NCBI GenBank assembly: GCA_037384645.1
Contig: JARRNT010000009.1
Location: 1-64,000 of the forward strand
Direction: 5' to 3'
Source: RI-92 sp037384645
Lineage (GTDB): Bacteria; Pseudomonadota; Gammaproteobacteria; UBA6429; Thiohalophilaceae
Length of the DNA: 64,000 nt
A program made the translations under genes and the position numbers. Below the pieces are notes generated by a model. The model saw only the letters and a list, made by a program, of their open reading frames with translations, ran no database searches and was not told the origin of the DNA. Below are positions 25,686-34,374 of the stretch, piece after piece. Each line of letters opens with the position of its first letter. Position 1 is the stretch's first letter.

Positions 25686-26509
25686 TCAATGTCCTTCTGA
25701 CGACCACTACCCGCAAGTACGCGCAGCGCAATAAAGATAAACAGCGAGATCACCAACACAATAAATGACAAGGCGAGCGCCTCGGGCAGGCCAAAGCGCA
25801 GAAACAAGTCATAGATCTTCACCGGCGCGGTCATGGGATAATAAGCAATGATGACGACCGAACCGAATTCGCTAACCGCACGGGCGTAACCGAGTGTCAT
25901 CGCCGTGAGTAAGCCACGCCAGCTCAGCGGCAGCACGACACTCCAAAGTACTCGCCAGGGGCCGGCGCCGAGACTGCGCGCCGCCCGCTCCAGACGAGGG
26001 TCAACGGCTTCCAGCGCGAGACGCGCAGCACTGACGGTGAACGGGGCACTGACAAACAGCATAGCAACCACAATCCCCGGCAGACTGCCCCAGAATGTTA
26101 ATCCGAACAGATGATGCAAGGGTGCTCCGATCAGTCCACGCCGACCATAGACAAAGAGCACGGCGATGCCAGCAACAACATGCGGCACAGTCAGCGGCAC
26201 ATCCACCAAAGCCTGAATAAGCCCCTTTCCCGGAAATTCCACGCGAGCCAGCAGCCAGGCCAGCGGGATACCGAGCAGCCCGGCCATCACCGCCGTGAGC
26301 AGTGCCGCTTCCAGGCTGAGCAATACAGCGGACTGCGCCTCCGAATCGCTTGCCACGCGGGCAAGTTCCCCCGGTGCACTCAGCGCATCGATGCTGAGCA
26401 CCGCCAGGGGAAGCACGATAGATGCGAGAAATATTGTGCCCAGCAACGCGAAGGGTATCACTACCCGGAGTTCACGCGAGGAATGTAATGAACGAACGAA
26501 CTGCGCCAT
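25682..26509 (-). CDS. wtpB: tungstate/molybdate ABC transporter permease
   Basis: This 275-residue inner-membrane permease has about six membrane segments and the EAA-type cytoplasmic loop near 168-200 (RLERAARSLGAGPWRVLWSV), which couples to the ATPase. ARAVSEFGSVVIIAYYPM near 210-228 is typical of ModB/WtpB/CysT permeases. The gene lies 29 bases after wtpA and overlaps wtpC by four bases. Metal specificity is read from the binding protein, not from this gene. Confidence 0.85.
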   Translation of the reverse strand: MAQFVRSLHSSRELRVVIPFALLGTIFLASIVLPLAVLSIDALSAPGELARVASDSEAQSAVLLSLEAALLTAVMAGLLGIPLAWLLARVEFPGKGLIQALVDVPLTVPHVVAGIAVLFVYGRRGLIGAPLHHLFGLTFWGSLPGIVVAMLFVSAPFTVSAARLALEAVDPRLERAARSLGAGPWRVLWSVVLPLSWRGLLTAMTLGYARAVSEFGSVVIIAYYPMTAPVKIYDLFLRFGLPEALALSFIVLVISLFIFIALRVLAGSGRQKDIE

Positions 26510-26538
26510 ATCGTCAGGGTAGATCTACTGGTTAGTTG

Positions 26539-27498
26539 TTATTTACTCCCCCACGGCTGAACCTGCTTGCGCAGGCCGGCCGGCATAGCCTTCATGCCAT
26601 GCGCCCAAGGCCGACGGAACGTGCCAAAACCACTTTGTGACATGATTTTGCGTCCCTGTGGACCCATCACGAAGGAAATATATTCCTGCCCGAGCTTTGA
26701 CTTCGGCGCGTTAGTGGGAATGGTCATGCCGTAGATAAGCGGGGCACCATGCAGCACACCCTTGGCTGTGTGCGCGGTCGCGCGGGCGTAGTAACGTGAA
26801 TCGGCGGGTTTGCTGAGGTTGATGCGATCAGGCAACGGCACATAGTGTAAGTGATGTGACTTGGCTGAAGAGGTATAGATAGCCAGATAATCGATCTGGC
26901 CGGACTGCAGCGCCGAAATCAGCGAGGTTTCCGTATCACGAATATCGCTCTTAGGTGCGTTGGTAAGCACCTGCGCCTGCAGCTTAGGCTCATGATAGTA
27001 GCTGGAGGCAAGATCCAGCATTTGCAAGAACTGGTAACCTGAGGGGTCGGTGTCAGGGTTGGAGCGACCGATGACCACGCCGGGTTTGGCCACCACCTTG
27101 TACCAATTGTGCTTATTGATGTGGCTGGCGCCCTTGCTTTGCTTGGTGTAGGCCAGCGTTACCGCGTTGGAGGCGAAGCCAATATACCAGTTGGCCAGCT
27201 TTGCCTTGCCAAGCACTCGGGGAATAACACCGTAGGCAGCAGCGGCATAGACGTCCGCATGCTGGTGCAGCTCGGCGATACGACGGGCCATCATCACACT
27301 GCCGCCAAACTGGGCCTGGACGGTGATACCCGGGTGCGTGTGCTCGAAAGCACGATTCATACGATGAAAGGGTATGGCAAGGGTGCCGGCAGCGTACACC
27401 GTCAAGGTTTCCGCATTGGCGGCTCCGGCAGTAAGTACCGCAGCGAGACCCAGAATGGTCACTGCGATAGTCATACGCGAGAGTTTACTTTTATTCAT
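26539..27498 (-). CDS. wtpA: WtpA-type tungstate/molybdate-binding protein
   Basis: ATG 27498 is preferred: GGAGG is adjacent and a clean signal peptide follows (MNKSKLSRM, hydrophobic run, cleavage after ANA), giving 319 residues. A longer frame from 27660 would bury the signal. The mature part starts ETLTVYAAGTL. The segment GRSNPDTDPSGYQFLQMLDL and the downstream DTETSLISALQSGQIDYLAI are hallmarks of WtpA/archaeal-type ModA. That group binds tungstate or molybdate with two extra carboxylates (Asp and Glu), unlike E. coli ModA. It suggests high-affinity uptake feeding the formate dehydrogenase cofactor. Both motifs were read by eye. Confidence 0.87.
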   Translation of the reverse strand: MNKSKLSRMTIAVTILGLAAVLTAGAANAETLTVYAAGTLAIPFHRMNRAFEHTHPGITVQAQFGGSVMMARRIAELHQHADVYAAAAYGVIPRVLGKAKLANWYIGFASNAVTLAYTKQSKGASHINKHNWYKVVAKPGVVIGRSNPDTDPSGYQFLQMLDLASSYYHEPKLQAQVLTNAPKSDIRDTETSLISALQSGQIDYLAIYTSSAKSHHLHYVPLPDRINLSKPADSRYYARATAHTAKGVLHGAPLIYGMTIPTNAPKSKLGQEYISFVMGPQGRKIMSQSGFGTFRRPWAHGMKAMPAGLRKQVQPWGSK

Positions 27499-27643
27499 CC
27501 TCCGTTCTCCTTCTTGGTTATCGAAATGATTAAACGCAGAGTAATGCTCGCCAAACGCAGGTCTTACGCCAAGGTGAATATGTCCCACCCTGACATGCTT
27601 GCCGGTCCTGGGGAGCAGTGTTAAGCACAAGTGCACGACATAA

Positions 27644-27659
27644 TGCACAAAAGGTGCCA
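27644..27659 (-). promoter_or_regulatory. sigma-54 promoter for wtpABC
   Basis: On the minus strand the sequence is TGGCACCTTTTGTGCA: full TGGCAC, GG and GC ten bases apart, and GTGC in place of TTGC. Transcription would begin near 27633, leaving a leader of about 135 bases before the wtpA ATG. A half-site-like TGGGACATATT lies within that leader. The 27660-28059 stretch upstream contains no recognisable gene, only scattered half-sites (27879-27903). Confidence 0.75.
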
Positions 27660-28059
27660 CGAATGATGAGTCGAGCAGACTGTTCCGATGCCTGTCACAC
27701 TTGCGCTACAACTGGTGCGAAGTTGACCTGTGATAAATGACATGAGGTATATTTGCTGTGAGGTGCCGCTCGCGTATACGTATTTAGCCTCATAATGGGA
27801 AGCGAACGCATCTTATGCGCGCGAATCGTTGTTTCTGCCAAAATATCGCTTTTTATGGGGATTTCTTCCACTTCTACGTGGGACATCGCCTGGAATGTGT
27901 CCAGGTTAGTTGAGTGACACGGTGCACCCTACGGTCGAAATAGCCTGTGCGCGACTATAGTGGCAGCAAACCGATCGATTGTCTGAATTCTCCTGGCGGG
28001 GGTAAGAAATCCCAATAAGCTCATGTAGGACGACATGCCTCGGATTATAAATGAGGCGG

Positions 28060-28099
28060 TGCGTCAAAATGACCCAGATAAGTGAGACATTTTGGACCA
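28060..28099. promoter_or_regulatory. two activator dyads upstream of wtpABC
   Basis: Sites are TGCGTCAAAATGACCCA (28060-28076) and TGAGACATTTTGGACCA (28083-28099), each a 14/17 match to the island motif, with centres 23 bp apart. They lie about 430 bases upstream of the predicted wtp start, farther than the other pairs but allowed for looping activators. The next gene on the right ends at 28179, so they cannot serve it as upstream sites. Confidence 0.65.
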
Positions 28100-28178
28100 A
28101 GTCGCGCAAGACATGATATTTCAATAATTGCGCAAATTTACTAAACAGACCAAAACTGTTTATGACAATAAAACTATC

Positions 28179-29384
28179 TTAAATCTCACCATGGAAAATA
28201 TGTCGGTAAGACACATACATCGAAGCGATCATGACAGGTGCCAGCACGAATAACCCCAACCCTATCGGTATCATCGCGATGACAGCCAGTCCAAACATTA
28301 TCAGGCCATAAATCAGGAATGGAATCATATTTTTCCAGCAGGCAGAAAAACTTTGGGTAATCGCTGCTATAGGTCCGTGTTCGTCAAATACGATCAGCAT
28401 AGGCACAAAATAGAATGCCATGCCAAGCAGGACCATCGCAATGAGTGCTATTATGACGACGAAGAAGATGGCAATTATGGACGGGCCATTAGCAGAGGCT
28501 GCCTCACCACCATGATTCAGCAAGGCCCCCATACCAAATAGTGCGACTATAATCGCGCCAACTAACACCACCACAATACTGACGGCAAGATAAAGCAATC
28601 CAGCTTGAACCAGCTTCCCAAACTGTGTCGAAAATCCCTGGAATAAATGACCCACAGTAAAATCACCGCCCGATGCCTGTTCGTTGGCACCCAGCATAAG
28701 CCCTCCCATAAATACCGGCGACAGGATATTAATCCCAAATGAACCGATTATTGGGATCAATCCCACCACAAACATCATGACATACCAGATAACCAGCGTC
28801 GCAATCCAGGCCCACGGATTTTTGACAAAAAGTTTCCAACCCCCGACGATCCAGTGCCAGCCATCACCGACATCGACAACTCGTGCACCAAAATCGTCAT
28901 CATCATGTACATCCTGTGTGGCTGTACTTTGATAAGGATTCCAGCCTGCACCAGACGATGATGTATTATTTTTGGCCTGAGTCCGGCGTGCCTGGTAGCG
29001 TGAGATTATTATGCCGCAGTCCAGGCATTCATCGCCTGACACACGTTCCGAACCGCACTTAGGGCATCGCGCACTGGATTCAGATGTTGTTCCTGAACTG
29101 CTTTCCGTGTTTCCAGAAACAGCTACATCTGAAGTCAGTTTTAATTCATCTTTCGATTCGATGCGGACTTCAAGGCCTATCTGTTCGATTAATACTCGCT
29201 TGAACTTTTCTGCCGTATCACGATCAAGATTGTCCTTGAGAGTAACGGGTCTTCCTGCCAAGAGTAGTTTTCTGGCCTGCTCTTCAGGTACTTTGAATGT
29301 CTGTACGAACGCACTGATAAACTGCTCCTGACTAACTCCTTCACATAACTTGCCTTCCGTGATAATCCTGTAACTTGCAGCCAT
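28179..29384 (-). CDS. zinc-ribbon BPSS1780-family membrane protein
   Basis: ATG 29384 is chosen over TTG 29402 because a GAGGGGGAGG run precedes it; 401 residues. Residues about 4-80 form a small alpha/beta domain, and a zinc ribbon follows near 106-125 (CPKCGSERVSGDECLDCG). The C-terminal 250 residues, with several membrane segments, match the BPSS1780 family (DVGDGWHWIVGGWKLFVKNP). The function of that family is unknown. It stands alone, with no apparent operon partner. Confidence 0.75.
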   Translation of the reverse strand: MAASYRIITEGKLCEGVSQEQFISAFVQTFKVPEEQARKLLLAGRPVTLKDNLDRDTAEKFKRVLIEQIGLEVRIESKDELKLTSDVAVSGNTESSSGTTSESSARCPKCGSERVSGDECLDCGIIISRYQARRTQAKNNTSSSGAGWNPYQSTATQDVHDDDDFGARVVDVGDGWHWIVGGWKLFVKNPWAWIATLVIWYVMMFVVGLIPIIGSFGINILSPVFMGGLMLGANEQASGGDFTVGHLFQGFSTQFGKLVQAGLLYLAVSIVVVLVGAIIVALFGMGALLNHGGEAASANGPSIIAIFFVVIIALIAMVLLGMAFYFVPMLIVFDEHGPIAAITQSFSACWKNMIPFLIYGLIMFGLAVIAMIPIGLGLFVLAPVMIASMYVSYRHIFHGEI

Positions 29385-29402
29385 AACCCTCCCCCTCAAC
29401 AC

Positions 29403-29749
29403 CGAATACTATTATGGAATACTTGAACTGCCAACGCATCGTTAAATTAGAAACATATTTTAATGCCTTAGCTAGATTTAGTAGATTTTATTAAAAATGA
29501 TAATTGCTTGCCACGATCTTTCACAGGCATGTAGCCACTCATGCTTATTATTATCGTATTACACTGCTCATCAGGCTTATATTTCCTGCATGAATTACTT
29601 TTTTACAATCAGAGACAGAAATTGAACTTCTGTTTACACCTTCTCCACCTGAGTCTGTAATGATTATCCAGGCCTGCCTAGAAGTCTAAAATCCCGCAGC
29701 CAGTCCATTTTCACTAAAATATCTTATTCCGCAAATAAAACAGCCGTTT
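29403..29749. other. AT-rich intergenic stretch, nothing recognised
   Basis: This interval between two leftward genes is clearly richer in A and T than its neighbours. It must hold the promoter of the zinc-ribbon membrane gene and any terminator of the HD-GYP gene upstream. I see no ORF, RNA gene or repeat in it. Confidence 0.5.
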
Positions 29750-30847
29750 TCATATACTTTCTTCATCCACGCAGTCATCACAACAATAGCGCAGACAAGC
29801 AGCGGGAAATAGCGATGTTTCCATTATCGACTGGACAATTTTCTCATCCTTCGTTGGCTCTGTTGTTTTGGGGTTTAAAAAACTATCGACATCTTTTTTG
29901 ATTATTTTAATAAACTCATTTACCAAATCCGGATCACGCCAGCCCTTCCTGGTTTCCTCTTCGAGAATATTAATAATCTTGTCCAGCGGCATGGAATTTT
30001 TATAAGGACGAACGGTGGCCAATGCATCAAAGATATCCACCAACTGAAATATTCGAGCCAGCAATGGGATCGCCTCGCCTACCAGGCCATACGGATACCC
30101 ACTACCATCCCAGCGCTCATGATGATGTAAAATAATGGGTACTACATCACGCATGCTTGTCAGGCCTTCGCACAAATGCGCTCCAATGACAGTATGATTG
30201 TGCATCAACCCCCATTCTTCGTCATTCAGCGGACCATTTTTCAACAGAATAGAGTCAGGTATACCAAGTTTGCCAATATCATGCATGATCCCGCCACGCC
30301 GAAGCGCTTCGAGATCACGCGCAGGCAAACCGAGAATGCGACCAAATTCTGATGCCATATGCGACAGACGCGAACAGTGGTCGCCCGTTGTTTCATCTTT
30401 TGCTTCTACCATGCGTGCCAGACTGAACAACAAGGTTTCCGCAGTATCCAGTTGATCGGTAAGCCGCTTGGTTTGAACTGCGCTTCGCAACCTTGCTAAC
30501 AATTCGACTGGACTATAGGGTTTGTGAATAAAATCCGTGGCACCGGAAGAAAAACTGTGTTCCAGATCGTTGGGACTGTTGGAACCCGTAACCATAATGA
30601 TTGGTAATAATGAAAATCCTAATTCGGTACGTATTTTGTGACATACGGTATCACCATCCATGCCTGGCATACGCTTATCCATCAGCATCGCCTCAACCGA
30701 TTGTTGCTGCAATATTTTGAGGGCTTGTTCGCCATTCCCTGCCTGAATCACTTCATAATGATCGGGCGAACTACTGAGGATTTCGGATAACAGACCGCGT
30801 TGCATCGGCTCATCGTCAACGACCAGAATTTTATCCTGCATTGTCAT
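29750..30847 (-). CDS. HD-GYP response regulator, c-di-GMP phosphodiesterase type
   Basis: This 365-residue protein has an N-terminal receiver domain (about 4-120) with phospho-acceptor D58 (LMDKRMPG) and acidic residues D11/D12. An HD-GYP domain (about 145-330) follows, with HDIGKLGIPD near 190 and HHERWDGSGYPYGL near 242, the GYP motif being intact. Such RpfG-type proteins hydrolyse c-di-GMP when phosphorylated. No kinase gene is adjacent, so the partner is elsewhere. The C-terminal tail contains three cysteines in CLRYCCDDC, possibly a metal site. The spacer 30848-31149 upstream is AT-rich and shows no gene. Confidence 0.87.
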   Translation of the reverse strand: MTMQDKILVVDDEPMQRGLLSEILSSSPDHYEVIQAGNGEQALKILQQQSVEAMLMDKRMPGMDGDTVCHKIRTELGFSLLPIIMVTGSNSPNDLEHSFSSGATDFIHKPYSPVELLARLRSAVQTKRLTDQLDTAETLLFSLARMVEAKDETTGDHCSRLSHMASEFGRILGLPARDLEALRRGGIMHDIGKLGIPDSILLKNGPLNDEEWGLMHNHTVIGAHLCEGLTSMRDVVPIILHHHERWDGSGYPYGLVGEAIPLLARIFQLVDIFDALATVRPYKNSMPLDKIINILEEETRKGWRDPDLVNEFIKIIKKDVDSFLNPKTTEPTKDEKIVQSIMETSLFPAACLRYCCDDCVDEESI

Positions 30848-31149
30848 ATACCTTTATTTATATAATGCTAATAAAACGCTAATAACCTGTATGACATACG
30901 CGAGCCGAATGATGTCCCTATCGCATATATCGGTATTAGCCATTTTTACTTAAGGGGACCCAATACCAGATTAATGGGTACAACTCTTTGTATATGATAG
31001 TTGACCATTTCAATTAGTAAATTAATCCTAACCAATTTTCGCTATCCCTCTTCGCCAGGGCAAAAAGTTATTAACCCATTGTTTTTATATATAATTCTAA
31101 ACATAGAACAAATTACCTGGTTCTCTGTAGAACAACGTGTCCCGTCCAT

Positions 31150-31565
31150 GGAAAGCCACGTACCGGCGTAGCAGTGATGGAATCAGTGCACAGCTGCATT
31201 AACGTACTGAACTGGTTTTCAGACAGGCCCTAAGCATGATTGCCAATTTCGTCTGGCAGACCAATCTGCTTGCCCTGTGTGCAGCTATCGAGGCCGCGCG
31301 TGCCGGTCAACACACTCGCGGTTATATGGTGGACGAGATACGAAAGTTATTCGAGAATACGACCGGGCTAAAATGCAAATATCGCCATCCTGGTAACTAT
31401 TGCCTGCCAAAGAAATTCAGACAATAGCGATCTGGCAGAGTATTCAGACCAGCTGGCAATCCTGGTCAATGTCAATATCGATCAGCAGAGCAGTTGTCAC
31501 CATGAGGTTATTCAGGAGTCCGCTGCCGTTAACAATATTGAACTCTTCCAGGCACGCTTGCCGGC
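31150..31565 (+). pseudogene. decayed methyl-accepting chemotaxis protein fragment
   Basis: Residual MCP signalling-domain sequence is visible: ANFVWQTNLLALCAAIEAAR at about 31242-31301, close to the universally conserved QTNLLALNAAIEAARAGE. Next is GYMVDEIRKL where VVADEVRKL is expected, so two or so residues are missing. Upstream sequence keeps similarity in a different frame that contains stops, and downstream matches (EVIQESAAVNNIELFQ) lie in yet another frame. With several frame breaks and no membrane or ligand domain left, it is a remnant. Confidence 0.75.
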
Positions 31566-31584
31566 TTGCGTATATAACAGGGAA

Positions 31585-32895
31585 TTAGCCAAACGGGTTG
31601 CGCAACACGATGGTCTCATTGCGATCCGGTCCGGTTGAAATGATATCTACCGGTACACCAACCACTTCTTCGATCTTCCTGATATAGGCCTGGGCATTGG
31701 CCGGGAGTGCATCGAAACTTTTCACCCCGACAGTGCTTTCCTTCCAGCCCGGCACCTCGATGTAGGTCGGCTTGCACTGTTCATACGCATCCGCACCGAT
31801 GGGCGGGTTGGGAACGGCCTTGCCATCCACCTCGTAACCGACGGCGATGCGCAGGCTTTCCAGGCCATCGAGCACGTCCATCTTGGTCAGACAGATACCG
31901 CTGAGTGAATTGATCTGGGCGGAACGGCGCAGACTGACCGCATCCAGCCAGCCACAACGACGCGGACGGCCGGTGGTAGAACCAAATTCGTGACCGAGCT
32001 TGGCCATGTGTGCGCCGATGGGATCATTGAGCGCGGCGCCGTCGTATAACTCTGTGGGAAACGGGCCGGCACCGACACGTGTCGTATAAGCCTTGGTAAT
32101 ACCGAGCACATAGTCGATATCCCGCGGACCCACACCGGTACCGGTACAGGCACCGCCGGCGGTTGGATTGGACGAGGTCACGTAGGGATAAGTACCGTGA
32201 TCAATATCGAGCAGGGTGCCCTGCGCACCCTCAAACATGATGTTTTTACCCTCGTTGCGCATTTGATGCAGCATGCCGGTGACGTCGGCGACCATGGGAC
32301 GGATCTCTTCGGCCACGGCCAGACCATCATCCAGCACCTGCTGAAAATCCACAGTATCCGTTTTGAAATAATGTTTAAGGACGAAATTGTGATAGTCGAG
32401 AACTTCCCCCAGGCGCGCGGCAAAGCGTTCGCGGTGCAGCATGTCACCGACCTTGAGTCCGCGCCGGGAAATCTTGTCCTCGTATGCCGGTCCAATACCC
32501 CGACCGGTAGTCCCGATAGCCTTGCTGCCACGGGCGCGCTCACGGGCCTGATCCAGGGCGATATGATACGGCAAAATCAGGGTACAGGCTTCGCTGATAT
32601 ACAGGCGATTGTCGACTTCAACCCCGGCCTCCGAGAGCATGGCCAGTTCCTTCATCAAGGCATCGGGGGCAAGCACCACGCCGTTGCCGATCATGCAGAT
32701 CACCTGTTTACGTAAAATCCCGGACGGGATGAGATGCAGAACAGTCTTCTTGCCGTCAATCACCAGGGTATGGCCCGCATTATGGCCACCCTGAAAACGC
32801 ACCACACCATCGGCGCGATCGGTCAGCAGGTCAACGACCTTGCCTTTGCCTTCGTCACCCCATTGCGTACCGATGACGATTACATTCTTACCCAT
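31585..32895 (-). CDS. purA: adenylosuccinate synthetase
   Basis: This 436-residue enzyme joins IMP and aspartate using GTP in AMP synthesis. Visible motifs are the P-loop GTQWGDEGKGKVVD near 8-21, GHNAGHT near 38-44, QGGHNAGHTLVI with the catalytic His, and the C-terminal STGPDRNETI GTP-contact loop near 418. The length is standard. It lies 21 bp after hisZ in the conserved gammaproteobacterial order. Confidence 0.97.
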   Translation of the reverse strand: MGKNVIVIGTQWGDEGKGKVVDLLTDRADGVVRFQGGHNAGHTLVIDGKKTVLHLIPSGILRKQVICMIGNGVVLAPDALMKELAMLSEAGVEVDNRLYISEACTLILPYHIALDQARERARGSKAIGTTGRGIGPAYEDKISRRGLKVGDMLHRERFAARLGEVLDYHNFVLKHYFKTDTVDFQQVLDDGLAVAEEIRPMVADVTGMLHQMRNEGKNIMFEGAQGTLLDIDHGTYPYVTSSNPTAGGACTGTGVGPRDIDYVLGITKAYTTRVGAGPFPTELYDGAALNDPIGAHMAKLGHEFGSTTGRPRRCGWLDAVSLRRSAQINSLSGICLTKMDVLDGLESLRIAVGYEVDGKAVPNPPIGADAYEQCKPTYIEVPGWKESTVGVKSFDALPANAQAYIRKIEEVVGVPVDIISTGPDRNETIVLRNPFG

Positions 32896-32916
32896 GTCTG
32901 TATCCCCAAATAATTG

Positions 32917-34095
32917 CTAAATCTGCTTGACCACCCAGGCGTTACCCTGTTTGACGATTTCACGGTTGCACTGCATCGCTGCGGCATCCCCTTGCTGTCC
33001 GGGTAACGAAGAAACAACGCGTTCACCCTGCGCCCGCAGAGAACGGACCAGGCCATCCAGTTCCGGGTCCTGGTCGGGCGGCGCAAAAATACCGGCGTTT
33101 TTTACCACCATTGGGGGTGCCAGCGCCAGCAAGGTTTTCAAATCGGTGCTAAATCCGGTGGCCGGACGGGCATTGCCGAAGGCCTTGCCAATCCCGTCAT
33201 AACGCCCGCCCTGAGCAATGGCGGTACCCTTACCGGGAACAAATGCCGCGAAGACCACGCCGGTGTGATAATGGTAGCCGCGCAACTCGGCCAGGTCATA
33301 GTGCAGGCTGATGTCAGGTATTGCCTGGTTGATCAGGTTTGCCATCTGTTGCAGGTTTTCCAGTGCAGCCTTGACTTCGGCACTGGCGCCAGCCAGCACC
33401 TGCGCGGCCTGGGGCAGGACCTCGTGATTGCCATTTAGATCGGCCAGACTCTCAAGCATCGTGGCTACGCCGGCATCGAGTTGCCATTGCGCCAGCATGT
33501 CCTGGATTTCCGGTTTAGCCTTGCGCTGCAGCGCATCAAACAACTCTGTCTCTTGCGCCGAAGTCAGCCTGGCCTGCCTGGCCAGGCCACGAAAGATACC
33601 GACGTGGCCGAGGTCGAAATATGCCTCGCCGATGTCACAACTGCGCAGAGTCTCGACCATCAGGCGAAAGACTTCCACATCACTCTCTACGCCCGAGTGG
33701 CCGTACAGTTCCAGGCCGATCTGCAAGGGTGCGCGCGAAGCACCAAAACCATCGGGACGCGTGTGCAACACTGTCCCCATATAACACAAACGGCTGGGGG
33801 TTTGGCGGCGTAACTGATGCGCATCAATGCGTGCGACCTGTGGGGTAATGTCTGCACGAACTCCCATCATGCGCCCATTCAGTTGATCGGTCAGCTTGAA
33901 GGTCTGCAGGTCAAGATCATGAGCGGTCCCTACAAACAGGGATTCCACGTATTCGATAAAAGGCGGAATCACCAGCTCATAACCCCAGGTACGGTATAAA
34001 TCCAGAATACGGCGGCGCTGCGTCTCCAATAATTCGGCGCGCGGCGGCAAAACTTCTTCGATGCCCTCTGGAAGCAGCCAGGAATCTTTATTCAT
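32917..34095 (-). CDS. hisZ: ATP phosphoribosyltransferase regulatory subunit
   Basis: This 392-residue paralogue of histidyl-tRNA synthetase lacks tRNA charging; it pairs with the short form of HisG in the first step of histidine synthesis. The class-II synthetase core is recognisable: LPEGIEEVLPPRAE near 8-21, RADITPQVARI near 79-89 and AQGGRYDGIGKAFG near 289-302. The presence of hisZ predicts a short HisG elsewhere in the genome. It is found between the DUF2065 gene and purA, as in many Chromatiales-like and betaproteobacterial genomes. Confidence 0.95.
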   Translation of the reverse strand: MNKDSWLLPEGIEEVLPPRAELLETQRRRILDLYRTWGYELVIPPFIEYVESLFVGTAHDLDLQTFKLTDQLNGRMMGVRADITPQVARIDAHQLRRQTPSRLCYMGTVLHTRPDGFGASRAPLQIGLELYGHSGVESDVEVFRLMVETLRSCDIGEAYFDLGHVGIFRGLARQARLTSAQETELFDALQRKAKPEIQDMLAQWQLDAGVATMLESLADLNGNHEVLPQAAQVLAGASAEVKAALENLQQMANLINQAIPDISLHYDLAELRGYHYHTGVVFAAFVPGKGTAIAQGGRYDGIGKAFGNARPATGFSTDLKTLLALAPPMVVKNAGIFAPPDQDPELDGLVRSLRAQGERVVSSLPGQQGDAAAMQCNREIVKQGNAWVVKQI

Positions 34096-34106
34096 GTGGA
34101 TCGTCT

Positions 34107-34289
34107 TCAGGTTATATATATCAGCAAAGCACCGGCAATCATCATCACCAGGCCAATACGACGCAAACTACGATCATCGCGTTCACTCATCATCTGCACC
34201 ATGCGTCGATAGGCGTTAGGGCTTAGCGCCGGAAACAGCCCTTCCAGTACCAGGACCAGGCCAAGCGCTGTCCAGATTATTTTCGCCAT
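34107..34289 (-). CDS. DUF2065 family small membrane protein
   Basis: Starting at ATG 34289, 60 residues with two membrane helices (about 2-17 and 43-59) separated by a charged loop (MVQMMSERDDRSLRRIG). This is the YjeT/DUF2065 pattern, regularly found beside hflC. Function unknown. A run of N lies six bases before the start, so the ribosome-binding site cannot be inspected. Confidence 0.9.
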   Translation of the reverse strand: MAKIIWTALGLVLVLEGLFPALSPNAYRRMVQMMSERDDRSLRRIGLVMMIAGALLIYIT

Positions 34290-34294
34290 TTTCT

Positions 34295-34302
34295 NNNNNN
34301 NN
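34295..34302. other. run of eight N (assembly gap)
   Basis: Eight undetermined bases lie between the DUF2065 start and the hflC stop. The gene order across it is the expected one (hflC then DUF2065), so the join is probably correct, but the true gap length is unknown. Confidence 0.99.
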
Positions 34303-34374
34303 GGCGCTTTGCACATCCCAGAAAGGACACGTGGCGCCCGGCATGATGTGTTATCCAGATTCAGAATTATATCA

